Source of the DNA: DAIOEK01 sp964648485
GTDB lineage: Bacteria > Chloroflexota > Anaerolineae > Anaerolineales > Anaerolineaceae
Reading direction: 5' to 3'
Length of the DNA: 64,000 nucleotides
Assembly (NCBI GenBank): GCA_964648485.1
Contig: CAZYOF010000004.1
Coordinates: forward strand, 62,001-126,000
Shown here: positions 23,674 through 32,879 of the stretch, piece by piece
Numbering within the stretch: the stretch's first letter is position 1
Layout: each line of letters starts with the position of its first letter
The notes under the pieces: generated by a model
Told to the model about the DNA's origin: nothing
The model's database searches: none
What the model saw: only the letters and a program-made list of their open reading frames with translations
Program-made: the position numbers and the translations under genes

Positions 23674-26537
23674 GAGCTTTACGCCAGATGCTACTTACCA
23701 GACGTCGGCGAAGCAAACGTGAGACACGACGCATCCTGCGCCGGCAATCCACGAATATCAGCGGGTGGGGTTTTGCTGCAATTTTCTCTGTTCTTACAGC
23801 TTTTGCTATTTTTATATTCATTGGGGAATACAGCCGTATTACCGCAGATTTGCCATCCATTGATGCTATTCCACGACAATTAAACGCCCAATCTGCTGTT
23901 TTTACTCGCCCCACCCGTATTCTTGATCGGGAAGGTAATGTTGTATTACTTGAAATCAGTAATCCTGCTGTGCCGCGAAAATACATGCGTTTAAGTGGGG
24001 TGGGAGATACCGTCTCTTCCGAATTTGTTGATGCGCTGCTTTCGATTCAACAGCCTGACTACTGGCGTTCTTCAGGAGTAAGGTTGGATACCCTTAACCC
24101 GGATGATCACCGTACTATTGCACAGAAATTGGTTTTTCAAATGCTTCTATCTACCGAACCCCCCGACATGCGGCGCGCCATTCGGGAAAGAATATTGGCA
24201 TTGCAAATCTTGGCAAGATATGGCAGGGAACAAGTTTTAGAGTGGTATATAAACAGTCTTGATTTTGGTTATCTGGCTTATGGTGTTGAAGCCGGTGCGC
24301 AAACATACTTTGGAAAATCAAGTACATCATTAAATCTGCCTGAGGCAGCCATGTTGGCAGGAACAGCGTTTGCACCTGCCATCAACCCTTGGGATTCTCC
24401 AGCGGGAGCAGAGACACTAAAACAGGAAGTATTGAAAGCATTAGTTGCTCAAAAGAAGATAACTCCAGCCGTATTCAATGCTGCTATGAACGCAAAGGTA
24501 GCCGTGAATGGAAAATCCGTCAACAGGATAAATCAGTATGCTGGTTTTAATCAGATGGTCCGAAACCAGATGGAAAAAATCTTTGGAAAAAGCCGAACTG
24601 AACGAGGGGGATTGATCATCCAGACTACATTGGACTTAGATATGCAGACTCAAATTGTCTGTACTTCCATCGCGCAGTTATCTGCAATTGAAGGAAGATC
24701 AAAACAATCAGTCTCCTTTTTGAAAGAGTGCCCCACCTCCAGATTATTACCTCTTCTCCCACCTGTAGACATTCTAAATCCCCAATCTATTGCCGCCAGT
24801 GTGATGGTCGTAGATACAAAGAAAGGAGATGTTCTGGCTTTCAGTGGCGAAACCACATCTGAAGGTGGTGAAAGTTTACCAATAACTCATCCTGTTGGGT
24901 CATCCATTTCACCCTTTGTTTACCTGAGCGGTTTTACACAGGGATTATCACCAGCAAAACTTGTCTGGGATGCCCCAATCACACAGAAGGACGGGTCGTA
25001 TAAAGGGATTACACTCGATGGTGACTACCGGGGACCGGTTAGTATTCGCACTTCATTAGTAAATGATTATCTTCAACCTGTGGTTACACAAATTGAACAG
25101 TCAGGTTGGAATAGTGTAAACAGACTTTTGTCTGCTCTGGGTTTTCCTGTAAACACGGTTGAAAAACCCCAAGAAATTTTCTCGCAATCTGTGAAGATGG
25201 AAGAAATTGCAACCGCTTATGCCGTACTCGCCGCAGAGGGGAACAGGAAGGGTTACAGAAATTCTGGAGAGGAATATCCATCTCTGAATACCATTCAAAA
25301 GGTTTGGGATGAAAATGGTGTTCTAATCTGGGAAAATGAGAATCCCGCTGCAACAGCGATTATTAGCCCTGGTATGGCTTATCTCGTTACAGATATGCTA
25401 AGGGATGAGGAAACCAGGCAGAATAGACCAGAATTATCCAATATATATAAATTAAGCTTTTCCACTTCAGTAAAAACAGGAACTGTTCCTGAAGAAACTG
25501 ATTCCTGGACGATTGGCTACACACCAGAACGATTGGTAAGTGTATGGGTAGGTAATGCATATGAGTCAACAAATGGCACTTTAATAGATAAACTCTGGTC
25601 TGCGGGATTATGGCGAGCTATCATTGACAGATCAATGGAAGGGATTGTCGCAACCGATTTTAAAAAACCGCCAGATATTCGAACGGAGGCGGTCTGTAAT
25701 CCGGGAGGTTTGCTCCCTTCTGCTGATTGTCCGGAAATTGTTGAAGAAATTTTCCTGGATGGAACTGAACCACAGATTATCGACCCCCTCTTTTTCAAAC
25801 AAGCGGTAAATCGTGAAACTGGAAAGCTGGCAACAGTATTTACTCCACGGGAATTGGTGGAGGAAAAAACTTTCATCCAGATACCTATCGAATACCAGAA
25901 TTGGGCAATAAAAGAGGGGTGGAGAATTGCACCCAGGGATTATGATACTATACTGTCCCCTCAGAAAAATCCAGCCATCCATTTTAGCTCTCCCGAAATG
26001 TTCAGTTATGTGCGAGCCAAGTTCCCGTTGATGGGTACAGCCAGCAGTAATGAATTTGTAAGCTATCGCTTAGATGTCGGAGAAGGGTTAAATCCGAAAT
26101 CGTGGCAGCAGGTGGGTAACGAAGGAAAAGTTCCTGTAATTGAAGGAGAATTAGCCGAATTTGATACCACTGGTCTACAAGGGCTTTATATTGTCAGATT
26201 ACAAGTAAGGGATCAACAAGATCGAATTGAGACTGCTCTTTTACAAATTACAGTGGATAATGAACCACCGCATACCAATATCGAATATCCCTCGCAGGGT
26301 TTAAAAATCTATCGAGACTCTACACCCGAATTGTTTGTTAAAGTAAATGCTGATGATGCAATGGGTATTTCATCTGTTGAACTTGTAATCGATCAAAAGA
26401 AGATGGCGACATGGACTCAAGCTCCTTATGTCTATATCTGGAAGTCACAACCAGGCAATCATGTTCTTCAAGTCATCGCAAAAGACCGGGTAGGTAACAT
26501 TAGTGAAAGTGAGATTGTAAAAATTTCTGTAGAGTAG
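23670..26537 (+). CDS. Degenerate bifunctional penicillin-binding-protein homologue (GT51 + transpeptidase fold)
   Basis: 955 residues, TTG start overlapping the folP stop. Order: basic cytosolic N-terminus (RRRRSKRETRR), one membrane helix (about 34-53), GT51 domain (about 60-250), transpeptidase-like domain (about 330-670), and beta-rich C-terminal region (about 760-955). The class A PBP layout is clear (GVEAGAQTYFGKS, EAAMLAG), but catalytic residues are missing. In GT51 the first Glu of 'EDxxF' is Gln127 and the second is Leu181. In the transpeptidase the SxxK motif reads S411-S-I-S414 and the SxN site is D466-Y-L; only K602-T-G-T is kept. The frame is fully open, so this is a conserved pseudoenzyme or an enzyme with changed chemistry, not a decayed gene. 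Confidence 0.88.
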   Translation: MRALRQMLLTRRRRSKRETRRILRRQSTNISGWGFAAIFSVLTAFAIFIFIGEYSRITADLPSIDAIPRQLNAQSAVFTRPTRILDREGNVVLLEISNPAVPRKYMRLSGVGDTVSSEFVDALLSIQQPDYWRSSGVRLDTLNPDDHRTIAQKLVFQMLLSTEPPDMRRAIRERILALQILARYGREQVLEWYINSLDFGYLAYGVEAGAQTYFGKSSTSLNLPEAAMLAGTAFAPAINPWDSPAGAETLKQEVLKALVAQKKITPAVFNAAMNAKVAVNGKSVNRINQYAGFNQMVRNQMEKIFGKSRTERGGLIIQTTLDLDMQTQIVCTSIAQLSAIEGRSKQSVSFLKECPTSRLLPLLPPVDILNPQSIAASVMVVDTKKGDVLAFSGETTSEGGESLPITHPVGSSISPFVYLSGFTQGLSPAKLVWDAPITQKDGSYKGITLDGDYRGPVSIRTSLVNDYLQPVVTQIEQSGWNSVNRLLSALGFPVNTVEKPQEIFSQSVKMEEIATAYAVLAAEGNRKGYRNSGEEYPSLNTIQKVWDENGVLIWENENPAATAIISPGMAYLVTDMLRDEETRQNRPELSNIYKLSFSTSVKTGTVPEETDSWTIGYTPERLVSVWVGNAYESTNGTLIDKLWSAGLWRAIIDRSMEGIVATDFKKPPDIRTEAVCNPGGLLPSADCPEIVEEIFLDGTEPQIIDPLFFKQAVNRETGKLATVFTPRELVEEKTFIQIPIEYQNWAIKEGWRIAPRDYDTILSPQKNPAIHFSSPEMFSYVRAKFPLMGTASSNEFVSYRLDVGEGLNPKSWQQVGNEGKVPVIEGELAEFDTTGLQGLYIVRLQVRDQQDRIETALLQITVDNEPPHTNIEYPSQGLKIYRDSTPELFVKVNADDAMGISSVELVIDQKKMATWTQAPYVYIWKSQPGNHVLQVIAKDRVGNISESEIVKISVE

Positions 26538-26608
26538 TTTTCTGACTGCAAACCAAATCGCAGTTTAAATGAGAGAAACGGAAAGTTTTATCGGCTGGAG
26601 AAAAGGTT

Positions 26609-27034
26609 ATGTACTCAATCGTTCAACAGATTCATTCAATTATTCGTTGGATTTACCTGGCAGGATTACTGGGGGCAACATTAAGAGCATGGTATGGATG
26701 GCGTGGAAATCGCACCTGGTCCAAAATGGATAATCAACTTACTCTATCTCTGATGATTGTTGCGGATGTTCAAATGCTTACTGGTGTAATGCTCTATCTT
26801 GTGTTGAGCCCAATAACTAAAGAAATCTGGAATGATTTTTATGGCGTCTTCTACAAGGCAGCATTCCAGTTTTTTGGCATTTATCACTTGCTAGTGATGT
26901 TAAGTTCAATTTTTTTAGTTCAATTAATGAGGAAACTAAATCAGACAGCAGACAGCAATATTACAAGATTTAAACAATCTCTACTAATTCTTTCAATAGC
27001 ATTATTGGTAACTATACTGGCGATACCCTGGTAA
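26609..27034 (+). CDS. Small four-helix membrane protein, function unknown
   Basis: 141 residues; family not named with confidence. Four hydrophobic segments lie about at residues 12-27, 45-66, 87-106 and 121-139. Histidines sit at membrane boundaries (HSIIRW near residue 9 and YHLLV near 93), and W30 with GWRGNR follows helix 1. This HSI.RW pattern recalls small cytochrome-b-like membrane proteins, but there is no proof of haem binding. It is convergent with the LOG gene downstream, with only 20 bases between the stops. Confidence 0.75.
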   Translation: MYSIVQQIHSIIRWIYLAGLLGATLRAWYGWRGNRTWSKMDNQLTLSLMIVADVQMLTGVMLYLVLSPITKEIWNDFYGVFYKAAFQFFGIYHLLVMLSSIFLVQLMRKLNQTADSNITRFKQSLLILSIALLVTILAIPW

Positions 27035-27054
27035 TGAAATTAGAGCTCAATCAA

Positions 27055-27672
27055 TTATTCTGCTAGATCTTTATTATTATCTTCCCGGCTGACCCAACGG
27101 TGAAGATCTTCTGGCGGCTGATAATTTTCCATTTTATTTAGAAGTTCTGAAGTATCTTCAGAGATTACAAAAAGAGATTTATGTTCCGGGTAAATAAAAC
27201 CCTCAATGCTTGCGTGTTCCACCAGGGTGATGAAAGGATCATAATATCCTTCAAGGTTTAAAATGCCAATTGGTTTGTTGTGAATTCCAATTTGCGCCCA
27301 GGTTAGGGCTTCAAATAACTCATCAAAAGTTCCATAACCGCCGGGAAGCGCGATCAAACCATCTGCCAGGTCTTGCATTCTTTTTTTTCGTGATTGGATA
27401 TCTGGACACACTTCAAGGTTGGTGAGGTTGTTTGATATCAGTTGTTTCTGATTAAGGCTTTCAGGAACAACACCTGTAACTTCTCCACCACCAAAAAGAA
27501 CACCACCAGCAATCGCTCCCATTAATCCAGTTTTCCCGGCTCCATACACCAGACGAATTTTTCTTTCAGCAAGGATCAAACCCAGGTTGCGGGCACCTTT
27601 CAGAAAAACCGGATGGATATCATCAGATGATCCACAGTAAACACAAATTGATCTTAGGTTATTATGCTTCAT
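27055..27672 (-). CDS. LOG family protein (TIGR00730, lysine-decarboxylase-like Rossmann fold)
   Basis: 205 residues. It carries CVYCGSSDDIHPVF at the N-terminus, VYGAGKTGLMGAIAGG, and the family signature PGGYGTFDELFEALTWAQIG. LOG proteins cleave cytokinin-type or other nucleoside 5'-monophosphates to the base and ribose 5-phosphate; many bacterial members have no proven substrate. The start overlaps the end of the upstream HAD gene by 11 bases, so they share an mRNA with the HExxH protein gene further upstream. Confidence 0.9.
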   Translation of the reverse strand: MKHNNLRSICVYCGSSDDIHPVFLKGARNLGLILAERKIRLVYGAGKTGLMGAIAGGVLFGGGEVTGVVPESLNQKQLISNNLTNLEVCPDIQSRKKRMQDLADGLIALPGGYGTFDELFEALTWAQIGIHNKPIGILNLEGYYDPFITLVEHASIEGFIYPEHKSLFVISEDTSELLNKMENYQPPEDLHRWVSREDNNKDLAE

Positions 27673-28372
27673 GGTGTTCCTCCTGAGGTTGCGTCATATT
27701 GTTTGATAAATATACCAATAAATCAGATGTCTTTTCCACAATCATGTCTGCACCTGCCCGGCGTAATTCACATTCTTCTCCAAAACCACATAGAACACCC
27801 ACAGATTGTGCACCAGCCCGCCGGGCAGAAAGGATATCTACAGTTGTATCTCCAACCATCAATAGTTGATAAGGTCGCAACCCCATTTGATTAGCTGCAT
27901 GAAGAATTGGGTCGGGAAAAGGCTTTGTATGCCTGCAGGTCTGACCAGTTATAATGGTGCAAAAAAATGGTAATAGGTTGAATTGATTTAAAAAGCGCAT
28001 TGTTCCATGTTGATTTCTGGCACTGACCACTGCCAGAGGGTAACTTTTTGATAGTTGAGTGAGTAATTCTACAACCTGTGGAATTAACAGAAAATGATAC
28101 TCTTTATTGCTCCAGCGAGACATTTTCTCAGCCCACCACATGAGTTCATCATCCAGCCCAAGGATATCGGGTATGGATAAGATCAAATTACCGGGAGTTT
28201 CAACCGCCATTACCAATCTTCTGGAAAATATTGAAAAATCGGTGTTTCTGAAAACAAATGAAAGTGGTTTGACCAGTTTAAATACGGAATCAACCATCTG
28301 ATTGTCTGTATCGCTCAATGTTCCATCGACATCAAAACAAATACCTTTTATCCGGTTGACATCCAGAGGCAT
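27662..28372 (-). CDS. HAD-family phosphatase (phosphoglycolate-phosphatase-like)
   Basis: 236 residues. Motif I is CFDVDGTLSDTD with both aspartates, motif II is AVVSARNQ (Ser), a Lys follows in CRHTKPFPDP, and motif IV is MVGDTTVDILSARRAGAQSVGV. The insert after motif I is a helical cap as in subfamily I. The GVLCGFG tail matches phosphoglycolate-phosphatase-like proteins, but the substrate is open. It lies between an HExxH protein gene (3-base gap) and a LOG gene (overlap). Confidence 0.88.
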   Translation of the reverse strand: MPLDVNRIKGICFDVDGTLSDTDNQMVDSVFKLVKPLSFVFRNTDFSIFSRRLVMAVETPGNLILSIPDILGLDDELMWWAEKMSRWSNKEYHFLLIPQVVELLTQLSKSYPLAVVSARNQHGTMRFLNQFNLLPFFCTIITGQTCRHTKPFPDPILHAANQMGLRPYQLLMVGDTTVDILSARRAGAQSVGVLCGFGEECELRRAGADMIVEKTSDLLVYLSNNMTQPQEEHHEA

Positions 28373-28375
28373 GAA

Positions 28376-29773
28376 TTACTCCTTAAAGTAAGGCATTAAT
28401 CGGTCATTAACTGACTTGCTGGGAGAATCTATCCAGCAGGTTTGGTTTCCATCCATCACAATAGAATGTACGATACCACCTGCGGTCCAGATTGATTGAT
28501 TTTCCCATTTTTCAATAGATCCATACGCCCAGCGATTATCACCATACTCATTAAAAGAATTCATAAATTCGGCAGCTTCAACAGAGCTATCCCACATGAT
28601 GCAAAGGACCCAAACAGATTCGGTATGTTTCTGGGGGTATCCGAATATCTGGTATTTATCACCTCCCCAGCCGCGTGCGGCAGCTCTGGCTTGATTTACT
28701 GGAAGTTGGCTACCAGGGACAATACCTGTTGATAAAACTAAGCCGAGGTCCCACTCTCCTAATTCGCCTTCATCGAGAAGCGTCATGCCGTTGGGCAATA
28801 CTTTCACAATATCCGGCAGATATACCGGAATGGGCAGATGATCAGGGTAGAGGGATGGATGCATAATCTGCTCAGTAGAAACTGGTGGTTTTTTATACAA
28901 CTCATTTACTCCATCCCACCCAGATTGGTCAAAGACCTGGTTGACAAAATTTAAACCATATTGATAGGGGAACATGAGTGATTCCTGAAAGTACGGTGGA
29001 ATCTGGTCGAAAACAGGTGATTCCAATGCCATGTTAAATGATAACCATTCTCGGTAGTCTTCTTTACCAAAATAATTGGATTGCCAGCGATATTCAGAAA
29101 GTGTAGCGTCCCCTTCTATCAACGCCTGGATTGCCGCGCAACGTTGTTCCTGACCTACGCATTCCTCTTCTCCGTAAAGCAATCCTTTTTTGATGTCAAA
29201 AACCTGATCTTGCAATACGTGGGTATATTCATGGGCATAGGTCATCTGTTCTTGTGGACCAAATTCAGCACCCCCAATCACATACATTTCTTTTTCTTCG
29301 TTATCATAATAACCAGCAATCTGCTCAGAGTAGAGGTCTTTATACAGGGAAATCAGGTCTTCTTCGGGATTTATCAAACCCAAAGCCACCAGGACCTTTC
29401 GGTCAATTTCAGCCTCCTCTCTGGAATATTCTTTGAAAAAATCCTTTTCTACATTGGTTCGCAGTTCTTCAGAAGAAATGATCTGCCGCATAATTTCAGT
29501 TTCGGGTAATAAACCTCTCTCCTGAATTACCTGAATTTGGATCTGTTGCATTTGTTTCAGAAGATCGTCAGGTATGTCTGTGTTGTTCCCATTGGGTTGA
29601 GGTAGCTCGTCCACCGGGAACGGAGTTGGAATTGAAGCGGGAACGGCTTGTTCAATCTGTTCTGGAATCCAGGTAAGAATAGCTCCGAAAAATAGAATCC
29701 CACACAAACAGAAAATGATCACTGCTGAAAGCAGAAAAAATGAAAGAAATACTGGGTTATGTTTCTTTTCCAT
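28376..29773 (-). CDS. Membrane-anchored HExxH protein, putative zinc peptidase
   Basis: 465 residues, family not recognised. One N-terminal hydrophobic helix (about 8-34) is followed by a Pro-rich stretch, which suggests an outside-facing domain anchored in the membrane. A zinc-binding motif HEYTH is at residues 181-185 in QMTYAHEYTHVLQDQ, preceded by EQIAGYYDNEEKEMYVIGG, where a Tyr/Asp-rich segment leads to the active helix. A third ligand may be a Glu in the QALIEGDATLSEY segment about 40 residues on, as in gluzincins; this is inference. It is the first gene of an operon with the HAD and LOG genes. Confidence 0.72.
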   Translation of the reverse strand: MEKKHNPVFLSFFLLSAVIIFCLCGILFFGAILTWIPEQIEQAVPASIPTPFPVDELPQPNGNNTDIPDDLLKQMQQIQIQVIQERGLLPETEIMRQIISSEELRTNVEKDFFKEYSREEAEIDRKVLVALGLINPEEDLISLYKDLYSEQIAGYYDNEEKEMYVIGGAEFGPQEQMTYAHEYTHVLQDQVFDIKKGLLYGEEECVGQEQRCAAIQALIEGDATLSEYRWQSNYFGKEDYREWLSFNMALESPVFDQIPPYFQESLMFPYQYGLNFVNQVFDQSGWDGVNELYKKPPVSTEQIMHPSLYPDHLPIPVYLPDIVKVLPNGMTLLDEGELGEWDLGLVLSTGIVPGSQLPVNQARAAARGWGGDKYQIFGYPQKHTESVWVLCIMWDSSVEAAEFMNSFNEYGDNRWAYGSIEKWENQSIWTAGGIVHSIVMDGNQTCWIDSPSKSVNDRLMPYFKE

Positions 29774-29838
29774 ATGGGTCTAATTCTAATCGCACAATAA
29801 TCTACAAGCAACCATCCACATTTTATCTTTGAATGGTC

Positions 29839-29867
29839 TTGTCAGTCGGATTGACTCTAGCTATAAT
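29839..29867 (+). promoter_or_regulatory. Promoter of the fmdB-like gene (TTGTCA-17-TATAAT)
   Basis: TTGTCA at 29839-29844 and TATAAT at 29862-29867, 17 bases apart, the same hexamers and spacing as the rpsA promoter. Confidence 0.8.
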
Positions 29868-29910
29868 TGTTACCTTGTCATCATTAAGATTTGAAAGAAG
29901 TTAGTAAGCC

Positions 29911-30237
29911 ATGCCTGTTTATACATATCGGTGCGAAAACTGCGGTGTGCAGTTCGATGAGAAACAAAAATTCACTGATCCTGTTTTGGTAACCTGCCCG
30001 GAATGTGGAAAAAAATCACTAAGGAAGGTTTACCAACCGGTTGGGATTGTTTTTAAAGGATCCGGTTTTTACGCAACAGATCACAAATCGCCATCGGGAA
30101 TGAGTAAAAACAACAAAAGTGATGAGAAACCTCCCAGTTCTGAGAAGACCACGACTGCAGAATCAGCATCCGCAACTACTGAATCTGCAGTAAAAACACC
30201 ATCTGAGACGGCTGAAAAAGCTACCACTGCCAAGTGA
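29911..30237 (+). CDS. FmdB-type zinc ribbon protein
   Basis: 108 residues. The first 45 are a zinc ribbon: MPVYTYRCENCGVQF and LVTCPECGKKSLRKVYQPVG, with four cysteines in two CxxC pairs, ending with the family's VFKGSGFYATD. The remaining half is low-complexity, rich in Ser, Thr, Lys and Ala, and probably disordered. FmdB-type proteins are thought to be small regulators; their targets are unknown. The gene has its own promoter and terminator. Confidence 0.9.
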   Translation: MPVYTYRCENCGVQFDEKQKFTDPVLVTCPECGKKSLRKVYQPVGIVFKGSGFYATDHKSPSGMSKNNKSDEKPPSSEKTTTAESASATTESAVKTPSETAEKATTAK

Positions 30238-30272
30238 TGGAATTCCCCATCATTAAAAAGTTGATGAAGAAT

Positions 30273-30297
30273 GACGCCTCTCTGGGCGTCTTTCTTA
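30273..30297 (+). terminator. Terminator after the fmdB-like gene
   Basis: 6-bp stem GACGCC/GGCGTC (30273-30278 with 30285-30290), six-base loop, then TTTCTT. Confidence 0.75.
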
Positions 30298-30318
30298 TTT
30301 AGTTGAGGAGTATTCCAA

Positions 30319-31230
30319 ATGACACTACCAGAGCAAACAACTATGAATTTTCGTAATTATATTCGTGCAGCCGGTTTGGATTTCTCCCGGAAAAGTTTAC
30401 AGGACTATATATTCATCTTGCTTGGTGCATTAGTTCAGGCACTCGCGATGCGTATGTTTCTGGTTCCGGGCAAGCTTGTAAGCGGTGGCATAAGTGGTGC
30501 GGCACAGTTGATTAATCACTATACAGATATCCCAATTGGCTTGATGGTTTTCTTTGGTAACGTGCCCTTATTTATCCTTGGATGGCGTTACCTGGGCGGT
30601 CCACGATTTGTAGTACGAACCGCACTGGCAATTCTTTCCTTTTCAGTGCTGACTGATGCATTGGTCTGGTTTATACCTTCACAGGGCTTAACTCATGATC
30701 TAGTTTTAAACTCACTATATGGCGGGTTGATGCTTGGAGCTGGTTTAGGGCTTGTATATCGGGGACAGGGTACCAGTGGTGGAAGCGACATTATCGGACG
30801 TATCCTCAATCATCGCCTTGGGATATCGATTTCACAGGCTTATCTGGCAACCGATTCTATTGTTGTATTGACAGCAGGATTTGTTTTTGGCTGGGAATAC
30901 GCTTTATATGGGTTGGTTATGATTTATGTCAGCGGACTCGCAGCAGAAGTAGCGGTGGAGGGTTCTTCTGTATTTCGAACTGCAATGATTGTAACATCCC
31001 AACCTGCTGAAGTCGCACAAAAGATCTTGGATGAGATGGAGCGTGGTGTTACTTTTCTTTCAGGAAAAGGAGCTTACACCGGAACCGAAAGGGATGTAAT
31101 TTATTGTGTGGTAAATAGATCAGAAATCGCTGTATTAAAAAGCTTGGTTAAGCAAATTGATCCGGCGGCGTTTATGGTTATCGGTATAGCACACGAAGCC
31201 CTGGGAGAAGGATTTCGACCCTTAAAATAA
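30319..31230 (+). CDS. YitT family membrane protein with C-terminal DUF2179 domain
   Basis: 303 residues with GAGGAG upstream of the ATG. Five to six membrane segments make up the first 200 residues, with the family's FLVPGKLVSGGISGAAQLI, IPIGLMVFFGNVPLFILGW and RGQGTSGGSDIIGRIL. The C-terminal DUF2179 part (about 215-303) is soluble, with RGVTFLSGKGAYTG and DVIYCVV. YitT proteins are membrane proteins of unknown transport activity. Its 3' end overlaps the 3' end of the opposite-strand lysoplasmalogenase-like gene by nine bases. Confidence 0.9.
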   Translation: MTLPEQTTMNFRNYIRAAGLDFSRKSLQDYIFILLGALVQALAMRMFLVPGKLVSGGISGAAQLINHYTDIPIGLMVFFGNVPLFILGWRYLGGPRFVVRTALAILSFSVLTDALVWFIPSQGLTHDLVLNSLYGGLMLGAGLGLVYRGQGTSGGSDIIGRILNHRLGISISQAYLATDSIVVLTAGFVFGWEYALYGLVMIYVSGLAAEVAVEGSSVFRTAMIVTSQPAEVAQKILDEMERGVTFLSGKGAYTGTERDVIYCVVNRSEIAVLKSLVKQIDPAAFMVIGIAHEALGEGFRPLK

Positions 31231-31917
31231 ACTCTTTCCCGTGGAAAAAGTATATTGTTGTATTGCTCCACAGATTATCATTATCTGTCCCAGATGATAA
31301 GTAATTCGAACTACCAGACGGGCGTTGCGAAATGGTTTTACAAACCTGTCATATCCGAGCAAACTATCTGACGTGAAGAAGAATATGCCACCGATAAATA
31401 GAACTACCGCGGCTGATTCCATCCACTCAGGTCGAAAGAGGGTAGATCCCGCACTCAGCAACATGGCGGTGAGTATAGTACCGTAAATTATCAGAGGCAG
31501 TCTCATCCGCAATGTTCCGATCATTTTCATTAAACCGAATTTAATTTTAATAATAACAAGTAACGCTGCAATGATCAGGATAAAACCTACCAGGATGGAT
31601 GAGAGTGAAAAGGGAAAAGGTGTCCGATTCAAGCCAACGATATAACAGATATGCGCTAGCAAAAATGAGAATAACCCGGCAATAAAAAAACGCCTGGGAA
31701 GCATTAGCCAGACATCTCCCAGTAAAGAGAATAATAAGCCAAATGCAAAGAGTATTGTAAAGTCAGTGTATCCCGTGGTAATCAGCAGCCATAACAACAT
31801 GATTACCATAACGAGTGGTTTGGTGACATATTTTAATGAATTGTGTTGAAAGGCAACCACTACCCAATCTGCTATGGAAAAAATCAGAGACAAAACCAAA
31901 CCACACATAAATGCCAT
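31222..31917 (-). CDS. YhhN family protein (lysoplasmalogenase-like)
   Basis: 231 residues from the ATG at 31917, four bases after the era stop; a longer frame opens inside era but would overlap it. About eight hydrophobic segments. Family marks are KPLVMVIMLLW near the N-terminus, FGLLFSLLGDVWLML (acidic pocket in the membrane), FLLAHICYIVG and FTSDSLLGYDRF. Members include TMEM86-type lysoplasmalogenases that cleave vinyl-ether lysolipids; activity here is inferred only from family. It is co-transcribed with era. Confidence 0.83.
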   Translation of the reverse strand: MAFMCGLVLSLIFSIADWVVVAFQHNSLKYVTKPLVMVIMLLWLLITTGYTDFTILFAFGLLFSLLGDVWLMLPRRFFIAGLFSFLLAHICYIVGLNRTPFPFSLSSILVGFILIIAALLVIIKIKFGLMKMIGTLRMRLPLIIYGTILTAMLLSAGSTLFRPEWMESAAVVLFIGGIFFFTSDSLLGYDRFVKPFRNARLVVRITYHLGQIMIICGAIQQYTFSTGKSLF

Positions 31918-31921
31918 CAGA

Positions 31922-32845
31922 TTATTCTTCTTTATTCGAATAGTAACCAAGTTGCCGCAACGCGTTGGGATCATCACGCCAATTCTTCAACACTTTCACC
32001 TTTAATTCAAGATACACTTTTCGCTCTGTCAGAGCTTCAATCTCTTTCCGCGCCAGGATGCCTATCTGTTTGATCATCTTGCCGCCCTGACCAATTACAA
32101 TAGCTTTCTGTGATTCACGTTCAACCATCAAAGTTGCATGGATTCTGGCAAATGACTCGCCTTCATCGGTATATTCATCCAGTCGAACGCCGATTGCATG
32201 GGGAACTTCATCCTGCAGGAGGATCAACACAGATTCGCGGATAAGATCGATCACGATATCTCTTTCATAGAGATCAGTAATCTGGTCATCATCATAATAC
32301 CTGACCCCTTCTGGCAATCGGCTGGAAAGAGATTCGAGAATGGTTTGAACACCTTCACCAGTTTTTGCCGAAAATACTATAGTCTCATCTACTGGATACA
32401 TTATCTTGTATGATTCGACTCTTTCTGCAAGTTTCTTTTGAGCGAGTTGGTCAGATTTATTGATTCCCAGAATGACTCGAGGGAGACCTTTCTGGTTTTG
32501 CAGGTACTCGGCAACCAGTTTATCTTCGTGGAGGGGAGCAGATGATCCATCCACCAACCAGAGGATTACATCAGCATCCTGAAGCGTATCAATCGCGAGT
32601 TGGTTCATATATTCACCGAGTTTATGCACCGGTTGATGGATGCCTGGTGTGTCAATCAGGATCAATTGTGTGGTGTCGCTGGTGTAGATCCCTAGTTGTT
32701 TTCGGCGTGTAGTTTGCGGTCTTGGTGAAACCGATGCGATTTTTTGGCGGAGAAGGGAATTAATGAGGGTGGATTTCCCGACACTCGGGCGTCCAACAAC
32801 AGCAGCAAAACCGCTATGAAAAGAGGTAGTATTTTTTTCGGTCAT
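31922..32845 (-). CDS. era: GTPase Era
   Basis: 307 residues. The N-terminal GTPase has G1 GRPSVGKSTLINSLL, switch I Thr in RPQTTRRKQLG, G3 DTPGIHQP and G4 NKSD. A C-terminal KH domain starts near residue 200 and contains QKAIVIGQGGKMIKQIG. Era binds the 3' end of 16S rRNA and acts in 30S maturation. A TATAAT box is seven bases before the ATG, so era has its own, apparently leaderless, promoter although the alkyltransferase gene ends only 34 bases upstream. Confidence 0.96.
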   Translation of the reverse strand: MTEKNTTSFHSGFAAVVGRPSVGKSTLINSLLRQKIASVSPRPQTTRRKQLGIYTSDTTQLILIDTPGIHQPVHKLGEYMNQLAIDTLQDADVILWLVDGSSAPLHEDKLVAEYLQNQKGLPRVILGINKSDQLAQKKLAERVESYKIMYPVDETIVFSAKTGEGVQTILESLSSRLPEGVRYYDDDQITDLYERDIVIDLIRESVLILLQDEVPHAIGVRLDEYTDEGESFARIHATLMVERESQKAIVIGQGGKMIKQIGILARKEIEALTERKVYLELKVKVLKNWRDDPNALRQLGYYSNKEE

Positions 32846-32852
32846 GTTTTTG

Positions 32853-32858
32853 ATTATA
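32853..32858 (-). promoter_or_regulatory. -10 box of era
   Basis: TATAAT on the minus strand, seven bases before the ATG at 32845; a weak -35 (TTAACC) lies 19 bases further upstream at the end of the preceding gene. Confidence 0.55.
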
Positions 32859-32879
32859 GACGATGAAGTAAATTACTGG

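Noticed and set aside
31222..31230. Nine-base tail-to-tail overlap of the yitT-like and yhhN-like genes
   Set aside because: Considered as an antisense control site, but such short 3' overlaps of convergent genes are common (another is at 34270-34280) and need no special function.
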